A stretch of 64,000 nucleotides of DNA from an uncultured Paenibacillaceae bacterium (GTDB lineage: Bacteria; Bacillota; Bacilli; Paenibacillales; K13): assembly GCA_913056365.1 (NCBI GenBank), contig CAJXLT010000009.1, positions 1-64,000 of the forward strand, given 5' to 3'. The notes beneath the pieces are model-generated. The model worked only from the letters and a program-made list of their open reading frames with translations. It was not told where the DNA came from and searched no databases. Both the position numbers and the translations under genes were made by a program. Of the stretch, positions 24,539 to 33,891 are shown in pieces (position 1 is the first letter of the stretch; each line of letters starts with the position of its first letter).

Positions 24539-25439
24539 GGGCTTCTCCCCCTACTGCTTTGATAAAGATTTCATTCAAGGTCGGCTCCATAATTTCGAAC
24601 CGATGAACGGCGCTTTGGCTAAGTGCCTGCTGCAGCACCTCTTGTGCGGCATCGATAGGATCCATATGAACGGTCAGTCCGTGTTCGCCGCTGTCCACCT
24701 GACGAACGCCTGCGATCTGCTCCAAGCCCTGGATCGGCTGCTCTGTACGCAGCACTATTTTTTCCTTCGGAAACGATTGCTTGATTTCCTTGATCGATCC
24801 GGCAAGAACTGTCTTCGAGCGATGCAGAATCGTAATGCGCTGACACAGCTCTTCTACATGCTCCATCCGATGCGTCGAGAAGACGATACTCGTTCCGTTA
24901 TCCCGCAACTCCTTCACCGTTGCCTTCAACAGTTCAACATTGACCGGATCGAGGCCGCTGAACGCCTCATCTAATACAAGAATTTTCGGCTGATGGAGGA
25001 CGGCTGCAATGAATTGAATTTTTTGCTGATTGCCCTTGGACAGCTCTTCGACCTTCTTGCCGTAGTATTCCATAACATTAAACTTCTCCAACCATTTCTT
25101 CAACTCGCGATCCGCATCCTTACGCTTCATTCCCTTCAGCTGTGCCAAATACGTGAGCTGATCGCATACTTTCACTTTCGGATAGAGACCCCGCTCCTCG
25201 GGCAAGTACCCCATCTGACTAATAACCTCTTCACTATAATCCTTACCACTGTAAGAAATTCGACCCTCATCCGGATAAATTAAGCCGAGCACCATACGCA
25301 TCGTTGTCGTTTTCCCTGCGCCGTTCGCCCCCAACAATCCGTATATCTCTCCTTCTCGCACGTCAAAGGCAATTTGATCAACAGCTGTCTTGTCCCCATA
25401 CTGCTTGGAGACCTCTTCCAATCGCAATGGTATCATCAT
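24531..25439 (-). CDS. ABC transporter ATPase (NatA/YhaQ-like)
   Basis: About 302 residues. Walker A GANGAGKTT, Q-loop GYLPEERGLYPK, signature ELSKGNQQK (degenerate, as in NatA-type proteins), Walker B ILVLDEAFSGLDP and the switch histidine in STHRMEH are all present. A C-terminal DUF4162-like part follows. The start is ATG 25439, 7 bases after GGAAGGGAG; the ORF continues upstream without support. It pairs with the overlapping permease gene. Confidence 0.88.
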   Translation of the reverse strand: MMIPLRLEEVSKQYGDKTAVDQIAFDVREGEIYGLLGANGAGKTTTMRMVLGLIYPDEGRISYSGKDYSEEVISQMGYLPEERGLYPKVKVCDQLTYLAQLKGMKRKDADRELKKWLEKFNVMEYYGKKVEELSKGNQQKIQFIAAVLHQPKILVLDEAFSGLDPVNVELLKATVKELRDNGTSIVFSTHRMEHVEELCQRITILHRSKTVLAGSIKEIKQSFPKEKIVLRTEQPIQGLEQIAGVRQVDSGEHGLTVHMDPIDAAQEVLQQALSQSAVHRFEIMEPTLNEIFIKAVGGEARE

Positions 25440-25654
25440 CTCTCTGCTCCCTTCCGTCATTTCCTTAGCTTCTATCTTTCTTACGTAACATATAGGAGAA
25501 AATTTCATCCAATTCCAACAAAGGTGTGCTAATCACTATACTAAGGTTGAGGTGGTGTACATGGCAAGTAAGTGAGTCTCATATAGATGTGCACACTATA
25601 TCAATGTGTCTTCCCCTAGTCAATTCCCAGTACATGCAAGAAGCGAGCCACACA

Positions 25655-25726
25655 ATAAAAAGCACCTCCTCGAAGACCAACACCATTAAGCTCTTACCCT
25701 AATGACATTGTCTCGAAGAGATGCTT
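25655..25726 (-). terminator. Terminator of ctaG in the 25.4-25.8 kb gap
   Basis: A long imperfect inverted repeat (AAGCATCTCTTCGAGAC / GTCTTCGAGGAGGTGCTT on the minus strand) with a 30-35 base loop ends in TTTTTATT. The remaining 25440-25654 shows no other feature. Confidence 0.6.
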
Positions 25727-25761
25727 CATACAACCATGAATTATACATCCATACTCGCCTG

Positions 25762-26670
25762 TTACGCCCGGTTCAAATTCCCGTCCTGCCATGATTCCTC
25801 GATCTCATCCTCTTGGTTCTCCTTGCGGTACCAGTTCGTAAAGATATAGATCAGGATAAAACCGTAGATGAACTCCTGCATGAGCTTCATAATAACGCCC
25901 CCGAGCTGCTGATCGGCACGCGGATCATAAGACATGAAGAACTCAGGACCGCCGAAATTGGTCAGAATCGCCTCCGAACCTGCCGGTACACAGTATCCCA
26001 TCGCAGTCGCCCATACTTGCGGGTCTGTATACGTCGCATACATCGCTTGATCGGCGAAGATAATCATAGCGCAAGCAGGTGTCAACAGAACACCGTTAAT
26101 GAACACATAGGCGAGCTTCTTCAAGTCACTTAAGCTGTTCGTATCAGGCAATGGGTTCACAATCGGCCACCACATCATAAGCGCTGTTATGAGCAATACG
26201 AAGTAGTAGACAGTATGGATGAAGTAATGAGTCATTACATAATCATGGACGACCGGCAGATGATACAGGGAGAACAATCCGTTGAAGAGTATCGTGGCGA
26301 AGATCGGCCGCAGCAAAAATCGCAAGCTCTTCATACCGGGAATATTCGCTATTCGCAAATATAACCAATTGGGCACACCAAGCAGGAGAAGAGGTGGTGC
26401 CGCTATATAAGCAATCGCCATCGTAAACATGTGAGCACTGAACGACAGATGTGCCATCAGATCGAGCGGGCTGCCTAGCGCAGTATACAACAGAGCGATT
26501 CCAAGTCCGAATAGCATCTTCTTGCCCCAATCCGTATGCTCTGTGCTGCCTAACTTAGGCTTCAAGGGACCTGTGATCAGCAAATAAGCTGCATACACCC
26601 CGAGCAGCAGCAACAGCAAGAATGGACTCCACATCGCACGAAAATCAAAGTAATCCCAAAAACTGATCAC
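25762..26670 (-). CDS. ctaG: Cytochrome c oxidase assembly factor CtaG
   Basis: 302-residue protein with about seven membrane helices, of the caa3_CtaG family. In Bacillus CtaG is needed for CuB assembly in caa3 oxidase. LGIALLYTALGSPLDLMAHL followed by SFSAHMFTMAIAYIAAPPLL is the family core with conserved His residues, and FSLYHLPVVHD and HTVYYFVLL follow. The start is GTG 26670, with AAAGGAG about 10 bases upstream. It lies after ctaF, but a terminator hairpin stands between, so its expression may be partly separate. Confidence 0.92.
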   Translation of the reverse strand: MISFWDYFDFRAMWSPFLLLLLLGVYAAYLLITGPLKPKLGSTEHTDWGKKMLFGLGIALLYTALGSPLDLMAHLSFSAHMFTMAIAYIAAPPLLLLGVPNWLYLRIANIPGMKSLRFLLRPIFATILFNGLFSLYHLPVVHDYVMTHYFIHTVYYFVLLITALMMWWPIVNPLPDTNSLSDLKKLAYVFINGVLLTPACAMIIFADQAMYATYTDPQVWATAMGYCVPAGSEAILTNFGGPEFFMSYDPRADQQLGGVIMKLMQEFIYGFILIYIFTNWYRKENQEDEIEESWQDGNLNRA

Positions 26671-26720
26671 AGCGAGACTCTCCTTTCCGCTTCTAGCTCG
26701 TACACAGTATTGCTAATAAA

Positions 26721-26762
26721 AAAGCCGAGAGCAAACAACTACTAGTTCGCCCCCGACTTTGC
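26721..26762 (-). terminator. Hairpin between ctaF and ctaG
   Basis: On the minus strand AAAGTCGGGGGCGAAC pairs, with G-T pairs, to GTTTGCTCTCGGCTTT and is followed by TTTATT. It would lower or separate ctaG expression. Confidence 0.65.
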
Positions 26763-26780
26763 AACCATTATGCTAACCGA

Positions 26781-27092
26781 TTACCACCATGTCCAATAAG
26801 TCACTGTCACTAACGCTGTAAGAAATACAACAAATCCAAATGCCAAGCCGACTCGCGCATATCCGTGTCCTCTGTCCTTCATATGCATCCAATACGCCAG
26901 CTGTACAATGACTTGAACGAACGCCAGAATGACGATAAACCAAATCTTGAACATTGCGCTGAGATTCGGATTCGCAACAGCGACGAATGCCAGCAAAGTC
27001 AGCGCCATCGAAATGGCAAAGGCAATAAAGTGATTCTTAGGCCCTTCATGTGCCGGGCCGCGCTTAATCTTACCCGTGTTCGATTGTTCCAT
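26781..27092 (-). CDS. ctaF: Cytochrome c oxidase subunit IV (CtaF)
   Basis: 103 residues with three helices, typical of bacterial subunit IV (COX4_pro). The segments NHFIAFAISMALTLLAFVAV and VQLAYWMHMKDRGHG are family marks. The start is ATG 27092, 8 bases after AAAGGTGGG; the reading to 27125 would overlap ctaE. Likely stabilises the oxidase complex. Confidence 0.9.
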   Translation of the reverse strand: MEQSNTGKIKRGPAHEGPKNHFIAFAISMALTLLAFVAVANPNLSAMFKIWFIVILAFVQVIVQLAYWMHMKDRGHGYARVGLAFGFVVFLTALVTVTYWTWW

Positions 27093-27096
27093 CGTA

Positions 27097-27726
27097 TTAG
27101 CCCACCTTTCCCATGAGGTATACAACAGTGAAGATGAATACCCATACGACGTCGATAAAGTGCCAATACAGAGCAGCTACATAAACCTTCGGCGCAGTTA
27201 CGACAGTCAGCTTCTTCTTCTGAAGCTGTACAATCAGCAACGCAATCCATAGCACACCTAGCAAAACGTGCGCACCATGAAAGCCGACCAATGAGTAGAA
27301 GGATGTACTAAATGCGCTTGTGCTAAACGCATGACCTTCATGTACATAATGGAAGAACTCGTAAATTTCCAAGCCTAGGAATATGACGCCGAACAATACA
27401 GTAGCCCCAAGCCAGAATTGAATGCCCTTCAGATCATGGCGATGCAGTGCCTGAATCGCCATAACACTGAACAAACTGCTCGTCAGTAGAATGAAGGTAG
27501 CAATCGCTACAAGCGGCAGCGAGAACAAATGATCTGGTGAAGGTCCATCGTTAAGCTGGTTACGCAACGCCAAGTATGAAGCGAACAGTGTGCCGAAGAG
27601 CACAGTCTCTCCGCCGAGAAATAGCCAAAATCCCAAAATCTTATTGCGTCCCTCAAGGGTCGCTTTCTCCGGTTCCGGAGGGAGTGTGTCCGGTTCATGA
27701 TGACCGTGAGCGTGTGTCTGGCTCAT
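27097..27726 (-). CDS. ctaE: Cytochrome c oxidase subunit III (CtaE)
   Basis: 209 residues, heme-copper oxidase subunit III type with five helices, lacking the first two of the mitochondrial form, as in Bacillus CtaE. GFWLFLGGETVLFGTLFASY, HDLKGIQFWLGATVLFG and VGFHGAHVLLG are typical. Its start overlaps the ctaD stop as ATGA. Confidence 0.93.
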   Translation of the reverse strand: MSQTHAHGHHEPDTLPPEPEKATLEGRNKILGFWLFLGGETVLFGTLFASYLALRNQLNDGPSPDHLFSLPLVAIATFILLTSSLFSVMAIQALHRHDLKGIQFWLGATVLFGVIFLGLEIYEFFHYVHEGHAFSTSAFSTSFYSLVGFHGAHVLLGVLWIALLIVQLQKKKLTVVTAPKVYVAALYWHFIDVVWVFIFTVVYLMGKVG

Positions 27727-29606
27727 GCTTTTACCCCCTTATCTTGCAGTTCTTCCGGCTCAATATGCCAGCCGTGATCGTCATAGACGGAACGCAAGAA
27801 CATACATGAAAGTGTAATGACCAGTCCGCCGATGGACACGATATTGTTGCCGAACAGCGTACTCAGGAAGCCGTTCGAGAAATCATAATTCGCATACATG
27901 AAGCCGAGACCGGCAATGAACAAGCCAGCAGACATCACGAATGGCAGGATGGAAGGCGAAGGCATATGAATCGACCCGACTGGTTCTGCCGGTGTCATTT
28001 CCTTATTCCCGGCAGACTTTTCCTTCCACAATGCATCCAAACCGCGAACGAGCGGCAGTTGCTTAAAGTTGTATTCTGGCGGCGGCGATGAAATCGTCCA
28101 CTCCAGTGTGCGAGCATCCCATGGATCACTGCTTGCATCGCGCGGCTTCATAGCTGTGATCAGGATGTTAATCAAGACGAGAATCGTACCTACACCCATC
28201 GAGAACGCGCCAATCGTACTAATCCAGTTCAGATCATCCCATCCTTGACCCTCTAGGTACGTGTACACACGACGAGGCATACCCCACAAGCCGAGAAGAT
28301 GCTGTACCAAGAAAGTTAGATGGAAACCGATGACGAAAAACCAGAAGCTTGCTTTGCCCAGAGTCTCGTTCAACATGCGTCCGAACATCTTCGGCCACCA
28401 ATAGAAGAGACCGCCGAATATACCGAGTATCAAACCACCTACGATAACGTAATGGAAATGTGCTACGACGAAGTAAGTATCGTGATACTGATAATCAGCC
28501 CCTGGCACAGCGAGCATGACACCTGTCACACCGCCCATGACGAAGGTAGGGATAAAAGCCATGCCGTACAAACTAGCTGTATTGAACGTAATACGTCCGC
28601 CCCACATCGTGAATATCCAGTTGAAGATCTTAATCCCTGTAGGAACAGCGATCAGCATGGTTGCAATCGAGAACAACGCATTCCCTACTGGACCTAAGCC
28701 TACTGTGAACATATGGTGTACCCATACCATGAAGCCGAGAAAGCCAATGAGTACAGTTGCGAACACCATCGAGCTATATCCGAACAAACGCTTCTTAGAG
28801 AATGTACTGACAATCTCAGAAATAATACCGAAAGCTGGCAAAATTAGAATGTACACCTCAGGATGCCCGAATATCCAAAATATATGCTGCCACAATACGA
28901 CGTTGCCGCCTGCGCTGACATCGAAGAAATTACCGCCGAACAAACGGTCGAATGTCAAGGCGATCAATCCGACAGCAAGTGCTGGGAACGCAAACAAAAT
29001 AATCATAGATGTAACGAACGAAGTCCATGTGAACAGCGGCATGCGCATGAATGTCATGCCGGGAGCACGCATGTTAATAATCGTAACCAGGAAGTTAATC
29101 CCCCCGATTAGCGTACCTATACCTGCAATTTGCAAGCCGACCGCATAGAAGTCCACACCCATTCCGCTGAACTGCTCACTTGACAACGGCGGATAGGCCG
29201 TCCATCCGGCATCAGGCGCCCCGCCAAGGAACCAGCTGAGGTTAACGAGCAGTCCCCCGAAGAAGAACGTCCAGAAGCCTAGCGCGTTGACGAATGGGAA
29301 TGCAACGTCCCGCGCGCCAATCTGCAGCGGAACGACTGCATTCATCAACCCGAATATCAAGGGCATGGCTGCCAAGAAAATCATGGTCGTTCCATGCATC
29401 GTAATTAATTCATTAAACACTTGTGCGCTGACAAAATCATTCATTGGCTTCATCAGCTGGATTCGAATCAATAGTGCTTCCAATCCGCCTATCAGGAAGA
29501 AAAATCCGCCTGCAGCCAAGTATAATATGCCGATTTTCTTATGATCGACGGTTGTCAACCAATCCATTAAGCCTGAGTATCGTTTCACCGTGTGCGCGTG
29601 CGCCAA
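27723..29606 (-). CDS. ctaD: Cytochrome c oxidase subunit I (CtaD)
   Basis: 627 residues, catalytic heme-copper subunit. It carries the low-spin heme and CuB/heme a3 histidines in ELITMHGTTMIF, WQHIFWIFGHPEVYILILPA, VWVHHMFTVG and DTYFVVAHFHYV. The start is TTG 29606, about 8 bases after AGGAGGG, and the product begins MAHAHTVKRY. It reduces oxygen to water and pumps protons with electrons from the CtaC cytochrome c domain. The ctaC gene ends 34 bases upstream. Confidence 0.95.
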   Translation of the reverse strand: MAHAHTVKRYSGLMDWLTTVDHKKIGILYLAAGGFFFLIGGLEALLIRIQLMKPMNDFVSAQVFNELITMHGTTMIFLAAMPLIFGLMNAVVPLQIGARDVAFPFVNALGFWTFFFGGLLVNLSWFLGGAPDAGWTAYPPLSSEQFSGMGVDFYAVGLQIAGIGTLIGGINFLVTIINMRAPGMTFMRMPLFTWTSFVTSMIILFAFPALAVGLIALTFDRLFGGNFFDVSAGGNVVLWQHIFWIFGHPEVYILILPAFGIISEIVSTFSKKRLFGYSSMVFATVLIGFLGFMVWVHHMFTVGLGPVGNALFSIATMLIAVPTGIKIFNWIFTMWGGRITFNTASLYGMAFIPTFVMGGVTGVMLAVPGADYQYHDTYFVVAHFHYVIVGGLILGIFGGLFYWWPKMFGRMLNETLGKASFWFFVIGFHLTFLVQHLLGLWGMPRRVYTYLEGQGWDDLNWISTIGAFSMGVGTILVLINILITAMKPRDASSDPWDARTLEWTISSPPPEYNFKQLPLVRGLDALWKEKSAGNKEMTPAEPVGSIHMPSPSILPFVMSAGLFIAGLGFMYANYDFSNGFLSTLFGNNIVSIGGLVITLSCMFLRSVYDDHGWHIEPEELQDKGVKA

Positions 29607-29640
29607 GGCTGTACCCTCCTTCTTTCATACCCGCGAAATA

Positions 29641-30648
29641 TTATTTTAAGGTTTGCAGATATTTGACGATTTCCGTAATTTCTTCATCCGATAACGGTAC
29701 CGCTGGCATTGTCGTGCCCGGCTTTACTTCTGTCGGTGCAGCGATCCACTTGTGCAGCCATTCCGAATCATTCGGACGGAAGCCTGCAACTAAAGCGCGG
29801 TCTGCGAAATTCGTCAAGTTAGGACCGAGGCCTGGCGTCTCAACATCAATCGCATGACATGCCATACACTTGCTCTTGAACAGCTCTTGTCCTTGTGCTG
29901 TATCTTCAGCAATGGCATATCCAGGATTCTTCATCTTGTCCACCCAAGCATCGAATTCCTCCTGTGAAACAGCAACAACCTTAAAGTCCATCAATGCATG
30001 AGAGGCACCGCAAAGCTCTGCGCACTTGCCTCTGTACACGCCTTCTTCCTTCGCGTCGAAATACATATGGTTGTTCTGTCCAACCAACGTATCTGTCTTA
30101 CCGGCAAGTCCCGGAACCCAGAACGAGTGAATGACGTCCGCTGATATCAAGTCAACAGAGACAGTCTTGTCCACCGGTATATACAGCTCCTGTGCGGTAA
30201 TGATGCCATGCTCAGGGTATTCGAACTCCCACCAATACTGATGCGCAGTCACATTGACTTGAACCGCATCCTGATGCTCCCTGTAGTCCTCCGCAAACTT
30301 AAACGTGTAATAAACGGTCGGAACGGCCAACACGAGCAGTAATAGAAGCGGAACTACCGTCCATACAATCTCCAGAACATGATTGCCTTCTACCTGCTTC
30401 GGAATGTCGTCTTGTCCGCGGCGCTTTCTGTAACGGATGAGGACGTAGAAAAATAAAGCAAACACGATGACTAGTACGCCGATCATAATGCCCAAAGACA
30501 ACTTAATCAGGAACAACTGCTCCTCGCCGACTGAACCTTTCGGATTCAGTGGATTCGGCTCACTCCCCGTAATGCCACAGCCTGACAGCAACAGCATAAA
30601 GGCTGCAAGCAATGGGATGATTCGTCTTGTTCCCTTCCACCGACTCAC
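29641..30648 (-). CDS. ctaC: Cytochrome c oxidase subunit II with fused cytochrome c domain (CtaC)
   Basis: About 335 residues. A lipoprotein signal peptide (AAFMLLLSGC, lipobox cysteine near 24) and two helices are followed by the CuA cupredoxin domain with VIHSFWVPGL and CAELCGASHALM. A C-terminal cytochrome c domain has the heme site CMACHA and ligand methionine in TMPAVP. This makes the enzyme caa3-type. The start is uncertain. GTG 30648 has AGCGGGG upstream; the TTG at 30657 directly abuts that GGGG. A sigma-A promoter lies about 130 bases upstream. Confidence 0.93.
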   Translation of the reverse strand: MSRWKGTRRIIPLLAAFMLLLSGCGITGSEPNPLNPKGSVGEEQLFLIKLSLGIMIGVLVIVFALFFYVLIRYRKRRGQDDIPKQVEGNHVLEIVWTVVPLLLLLVLAVPTVYYTFKFAEDYREHQDAVQVNVTAHQYWWEFEYPEHGIITAQELYIPVDKTVSVDLISADVIHSFWVPGLAGKTDTLVGQNNHMYFDAKEEGVYRGKCAELCGASHALMDFKVVAVSQEEFDAWVDKMKNPGYAIAEDTAQGQELFKSKCMACHAIDVETPGLGPNLTNFADRALVAGFRPNDSEWLHKWIAAPTEVKPGTTMPAVPLSDEEITEIVKYLQTLK

Positions 30649-30780
30649 ATTTATCAACCCCGCTTTAGTGAAATAAAATATTGAAGGAGATTCGCTAGCG
30701 AATCCCCGCCATTATCTATTCATATTGTTCGTAAAAAAGCGCTCTCCCGCCCCATGACAGAGAGGAAAGTCACTTCATTA

Positions 30781-30809
30781 ACTATAAATACGTTAAAGTT
30801 TTTTGTCAA
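30781..30809 (-). promoter_or_regulatory. Sigma-A promoter of the ctaCDEF operon
   Basis: On the minus strand TTGACA (30809-30804), a 17-base spacer and TATAGT (30786-30781). A weak hairpin (CTCTC / GAGAG, then TTTTTT) follows in the leader near 30735-30770 and could attenuate. The rest of 30649-30992 shows no gene. Confidence 0.75.
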
Positions 30810-30992
30810 TCTTCCTAGGCAAGTTCACAAATTGTTCTCAAATCCGCCCTAACTGTTATTTCCAGATTGCCAATGGATTATTCATCCACGTATAAAATCA
30901 GTCTGCAAATCACCATTCTACTTCTATAGAGGAAACATGCACTTCGAGTTAATGCTAATGCGCTTATCACTACGTCGAATGGAGGATACACG

Positions 30993-31709
30993 ATGCCGAA
31001 CAAACTTACCATCAACATGCTGACAGGCATAGGATGTGCAGCAATTGTGTGTACCGTCATGGTGCTCACATCCGGCTGCGGTCACTACGAGCAGCAATTT
31101 CGCAAGAGCGATCATGACTTGAGCAGCCGTAATCAGAACGACCCTTATACCCGCGGTGATCGTATGTACGGCTACCAGATGAAAGGTGTAGCGCATCATG
31201 ACAACAAGCGAATGATGCTAAGTCTGGATACGGGAGACGAAATCGGACGCATCAACGGCATTACGCTCGCTTATGTCATGCTGACAGATCGCAATGCTTA
31301 CGTCGGTATTGTCACGGATGGTACCGCAACCGGCACAACGGGCAAGCGCGATGCGATCGATGTGAACAACGCGGGTGAATCAGAGGGCGTCTATGATATT
31401 AAGGATGGCAGTTCAACGATAGATCCGCGCAAGGTTGTCACCGATACGAACTCCTACTATACACAGCCGCTGCCATCCGACTTGTCCAGCGAGCTTAAGC
31501 AGCGAGTTGCGATGAAAGTGCGTGAGCTGAACCCGCAAGTACTCGAAGTATTCATTAGCTCCAATCGCGATTTCGTCAATCAATTGAACGTATACGCACA
31601 GATGAAATGGACAGGCAAGTCCACCAAGGGACACCTATCAGACTTCAATCGTATGGTGAAACGGTACTTCCCGGAGAACGATGATCAGCCCGAACCGCCA
31701 GCTGAATAA
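30993..31709 (+). CDS. YhcN/YlaJ-family sporulation lipoprotein
   Basis: 238 residues. A lipoprotein signal peptide has its lipobox at VLTSGC, followed by a polar linker and a YhcN/YlaJ domain (PF09580). Its core is ITLAYVMLTDRNAYVGIVTD and, later, LKQRVAMKVRELNPQVLEVF with ISSNRDFV. Such proteins sit on forespore membranes and affect germination or outgrowth in some species. GGAGG lies 7 bases before the ATG. It is divergent from ctaC and convergent with the DUF4097 gene. Confidence 0.87.
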   Translation: MPNKLTINMLTGIGCAAIVCTVMVLTSGCGHYEQQFRKSDHDLSSRNQNDPYTRGDRMYGYQMKGVAHHDNKRMMLSLDTGDEIGRINGITLAYVMLTDRNAYVGIVTDGTATGTTGKRDAIDVNNAGESEGVYDIKDGSSTIDPRKVVTDTNSYYTQPLPSDLSSELKQRVAMKVRELNPQVLEVFISSNRDFVNQLNVYAQMKWTGKSTKGHLSDFNRMVKRYFPENDDQPEPPAE

Positions 31710-31715
31710 GACGAA

Positions 31716-31750
31716 ACGCAGTCTCTATTCACTCGGACAGAGGCTGCGAT
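31716..31750. terminator. Bidirectional hairpin between convergent genes
   Basis: CGCAGTCTCT pairs with AGAGGCTGCG around a 12-base loop, just after the YhcN-type stop and before the DUF4097 stop. Confidence 0.5.
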
Positions 31751-31770
31751 TCCATTCGACCATTGATCGC

Positions 31771-32835
31771 TTACTTCACGTCGATGTCGCCGGAGCTAGT
31801 CTGCACGACCAGCTTCGGTCCGCCACTGCCTATCTGCCCTGTAAGACGTTGCTTGTCGCTGCTCATCATAGTGAAGTCTGGCAATACGACTTGCTTATCA
31901 CCAGAGCTAGCGCGCAGATCCAACTCCAACGCCTGGTGTTGATCACGCAGCCTAATCTGCACATCGCCGCTGCTCGCCTTGATCGACGAATCACTACTAA
32001 CATCCCAATTCCGAAGCTCTACTTCACCTGATTGCACATCAATGTCTACTGTGCCCGTTAAAGCATCAATCTCGACATCGCCAGAACTTAGATCAACTTT
32101 CAATTGACTGCACGCACATTCCGCCACATCCATATCGCCGCTGGAACCGTCCACGGTGAGTAAATCCGCCGTAATAAACTCAGCATCCGCATCTCCGGAA
32201 TTCGTCTCTAATGCGAGCGTTCCTGTCCGAACTGTACGCATAGCCATATCGCCGCTGGACGATTTCCATACGATCTCGCCTGCTTCTAAATCCGCATCGG
32301 CCAATACGTCTCCAGAGCTTGTCGTTACTTCCAGCAGGGTGGCATGGATTGTACCGAGAATCACATCCCCGCTTGATGCTTTCATTCTCACTTGATCGGC
32401 TTCTATATGTGTCTCTGATCGGATATGACCAGACGAGCTATGCACATCTAAGGAGCGAATCGCTCTGTCAGGCAGTGAAATTTCGAGACGGTGACCACGA
32501 TTGAAGGCAAACAAGCTGAACGTGCTGTTCTTCTCATAGACGACACGCAATGTGTCACCCTGTTCATCTACCTCAAGCCGATAATCATCCTGCTGACTTG
32601 CATAGCCGTACACATTCACGTGGAGCGCATTATCATCGCTTCGCTTGAATGTGACATCCGTACTAGACGCCTCTATGTCCAATTGTTCGAATGATTGGCC
32701 GAATTGTCTATTCTCCAACAGCTCACGCTCACCAGTCGACCACTGGAAGAACGAAACCTTCCCATCTATGGACCATACGAGCAGCAGCACACCTGCCAAC
32801 ACGAACAGAAATCCAGCCAAATAATTATTCTTCAT
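31771..32835 (-). CDS. DUF4097-family beta-helix protein (LiaG-like)
   Basis: 354 residues. One N-terminal helix (about 5-25) anchors or exports the protein, and the rest is outside the membrane. The body has at least nine repeats of about 20 residues, each with SSGD or a close variant (SSGDVILGT, SSGDVLADA, SSGDMAMRT and so on), the right-handed beta-helix pattern of DUF4097. The B. subtilis relative LiaG belongs to a cell-envelope stress operon, but no lia-type genes lie next to this one. GAGGG precedes the ATG. Confidence 0.85.
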   Translation of the reverse strand: MKNNYLAGFLFVLAGVLLLVWSIDGKVSFFQWSTGERELLENRQFGQSFEQLDIEASSTDVTFKRSDDNALHVNVYGYASQQDDYRLEVDEQGDTLRVVYEKNSTFSLFAFNRGHRLEISLPDRAIRSLDVHSSSGHIRSETHIEADQVRMKASSGDVILGTIHATLLEVTTSSGDVLADADLEAGEIVWKSSSGDMAMRTVRTGTLALETNSGDADAEFITADLLTVDGSSGDMDVAECACSQLKVDLSSGDVEIDALTGTVDIDVQSGEVELRNWDVSSDSSIKASSGDVQIRLRDQHQALELDLRASSGDKQVVLPDFTMMSSDKQRLTGQIGSGGPKLVVQTSSGDIDVK

Positions 32836-33024
32836 CCAACGTGCCCTCCTCTATCTCACACCGTTCATACTAATGACCGCCATACGCTTATGCGCATACA
32901 CAGAATATGTTATTCTTATCATAATACATAACAGTCATGTGACAGAAGTGAACTTCGTCATATTCCGTGCAATTGACTGTCATGTTATGATACTGGTATC
33001 TGAATATAGAGGAGGAATGTGACT

Positions 33025-33237
33025 ATGAATGCAGCAGCGGGCATGGCTTCGATCGTTGCCGTCTTTTTGCTCTTCGGCCTCGCTCTACTTGTACTCAACA
33101 TTGTGACCAGTATATGGGCTTATCGAGACGCACTGCGCAAAGGCAAAAGCAGAGAGTACGCGATTATCGTTCTGATCGCTACATTGGTCTTCCCCATCGT
33201 CGGTCTTATCGTATACTTGATAATCCGGAACGATTAA
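33025..33237 (+). CDS. Small two-helix membrane protein
   Basis: 70 residues. Two hydrophobic helices (about 8-30 and 46-66) flank a short basic loop WAYRDALRKGKSREYA, and the protein ends VYLIIRND. This resembles the PLDc_N-like or DUF-type small membrane proteins of Firmicutes; the function is unknown. GGAGG at 33011-33015 stands 9 bases before ATG 33025, so the GTG at 33019 is not preferred. Confidence 0.75.
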   Translation: MNAAAGMASIVAVFLLFGLALLVLNIVTSIWAYRDALRKGKSREYAIIVLIATLVFPIVGLIVYLIIRND

Positions 33238-33271
33238 GCTATCTGATTATTCAATCCAGCAACACAGTAAA

Positions 33272-33311
33272 GAGCCGCAGCTTGAACAGTTATCTGTTCA
33301 AGCTGCGGCTC
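33272..33311. terminator. Strong bidirectional hairpin
   Basis: Perfect 18-bp stem from GAGCCGCAGCTTGAACAG with a TTAT loop, between the small membrane protein gene and the AhpD-like gene. Confidence 0.7.
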
Positions 33312-33407
33312 CTTCGCCATACAGTTATACTGACCATGTTGCATAAGATCGTCCTCCGAACAGCACCCGTTAGCTGGTAGAAGCAACGACGCTTGCTTGC
33401 GCACGAA

Positions 33408-33758
33408 TTAATGCAGCTTGCGACGATCCAGCGCCTCTTGCACCCGCGTCACACCTTGCGACATCGCATGTCCGCCACCCACTGCAGCCGCGACAGCGAC
33501 GGTATCCATAATTTCTGCAGCATCAGCCCCATGCTCGATCGCTTCATTCACATGATACAGCGTGCATACCTCGTTATTCGCGAACAGACTAATGCCAAGC
33601 GCAATTAGCTGCTTCTGCTTCGCATCAAGCTTTCCTTCCTTAAAGCATTCACCCGTAAAAGCATGATAGGCATGTACGACACCGGTCTGGTGTTCGTTCA
33701 TATGCTCCAGTCCTATTTTATACGCGCCAATCTTCATCTCTGTTGCTTGATGCATCAT
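33408..33758 (-). CDS. Carboxymuconolactone decarboxylase/AhpD-like protein
   Basis: About 116 residues, all-helical CMD fold. The signature region reads LFANNEVCTLYHVNEAIEHG. The usual CxxC of AhpD is replaced by C-TLY-H, so a thiol-disulfide role is uncertain. KQKQLIALGISL and AVGGGHAMSQG are family segments. ATG 33758 is preferred to GTG 33767 from its spacing to AAAGGA. Function unknown. Confidence 0.8.
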   Translation of the reverse strand: MMHQATEMKIGAYKIGLEHMNEHQTGVVHAYHAFTGECFKEGKLDAKQKQLIALGISLFANNEVCTLYHVNEAIEHGADAAEIMDTVAVAAAVGGGHAMSQGVTRVQEALDRRKLH

Positions 33759-33891
33759 CCCGAGCACATTCCTTTCCGCTTATTATGGAACATTGCTCTT
33801 CAGCCAATGTGCTGACGACACGTTCCGCCATGCTGGTAACATACCCGGGAGCTTCATCAATTATTCTGTAATTGGCTCCGGCTGCTCGGAT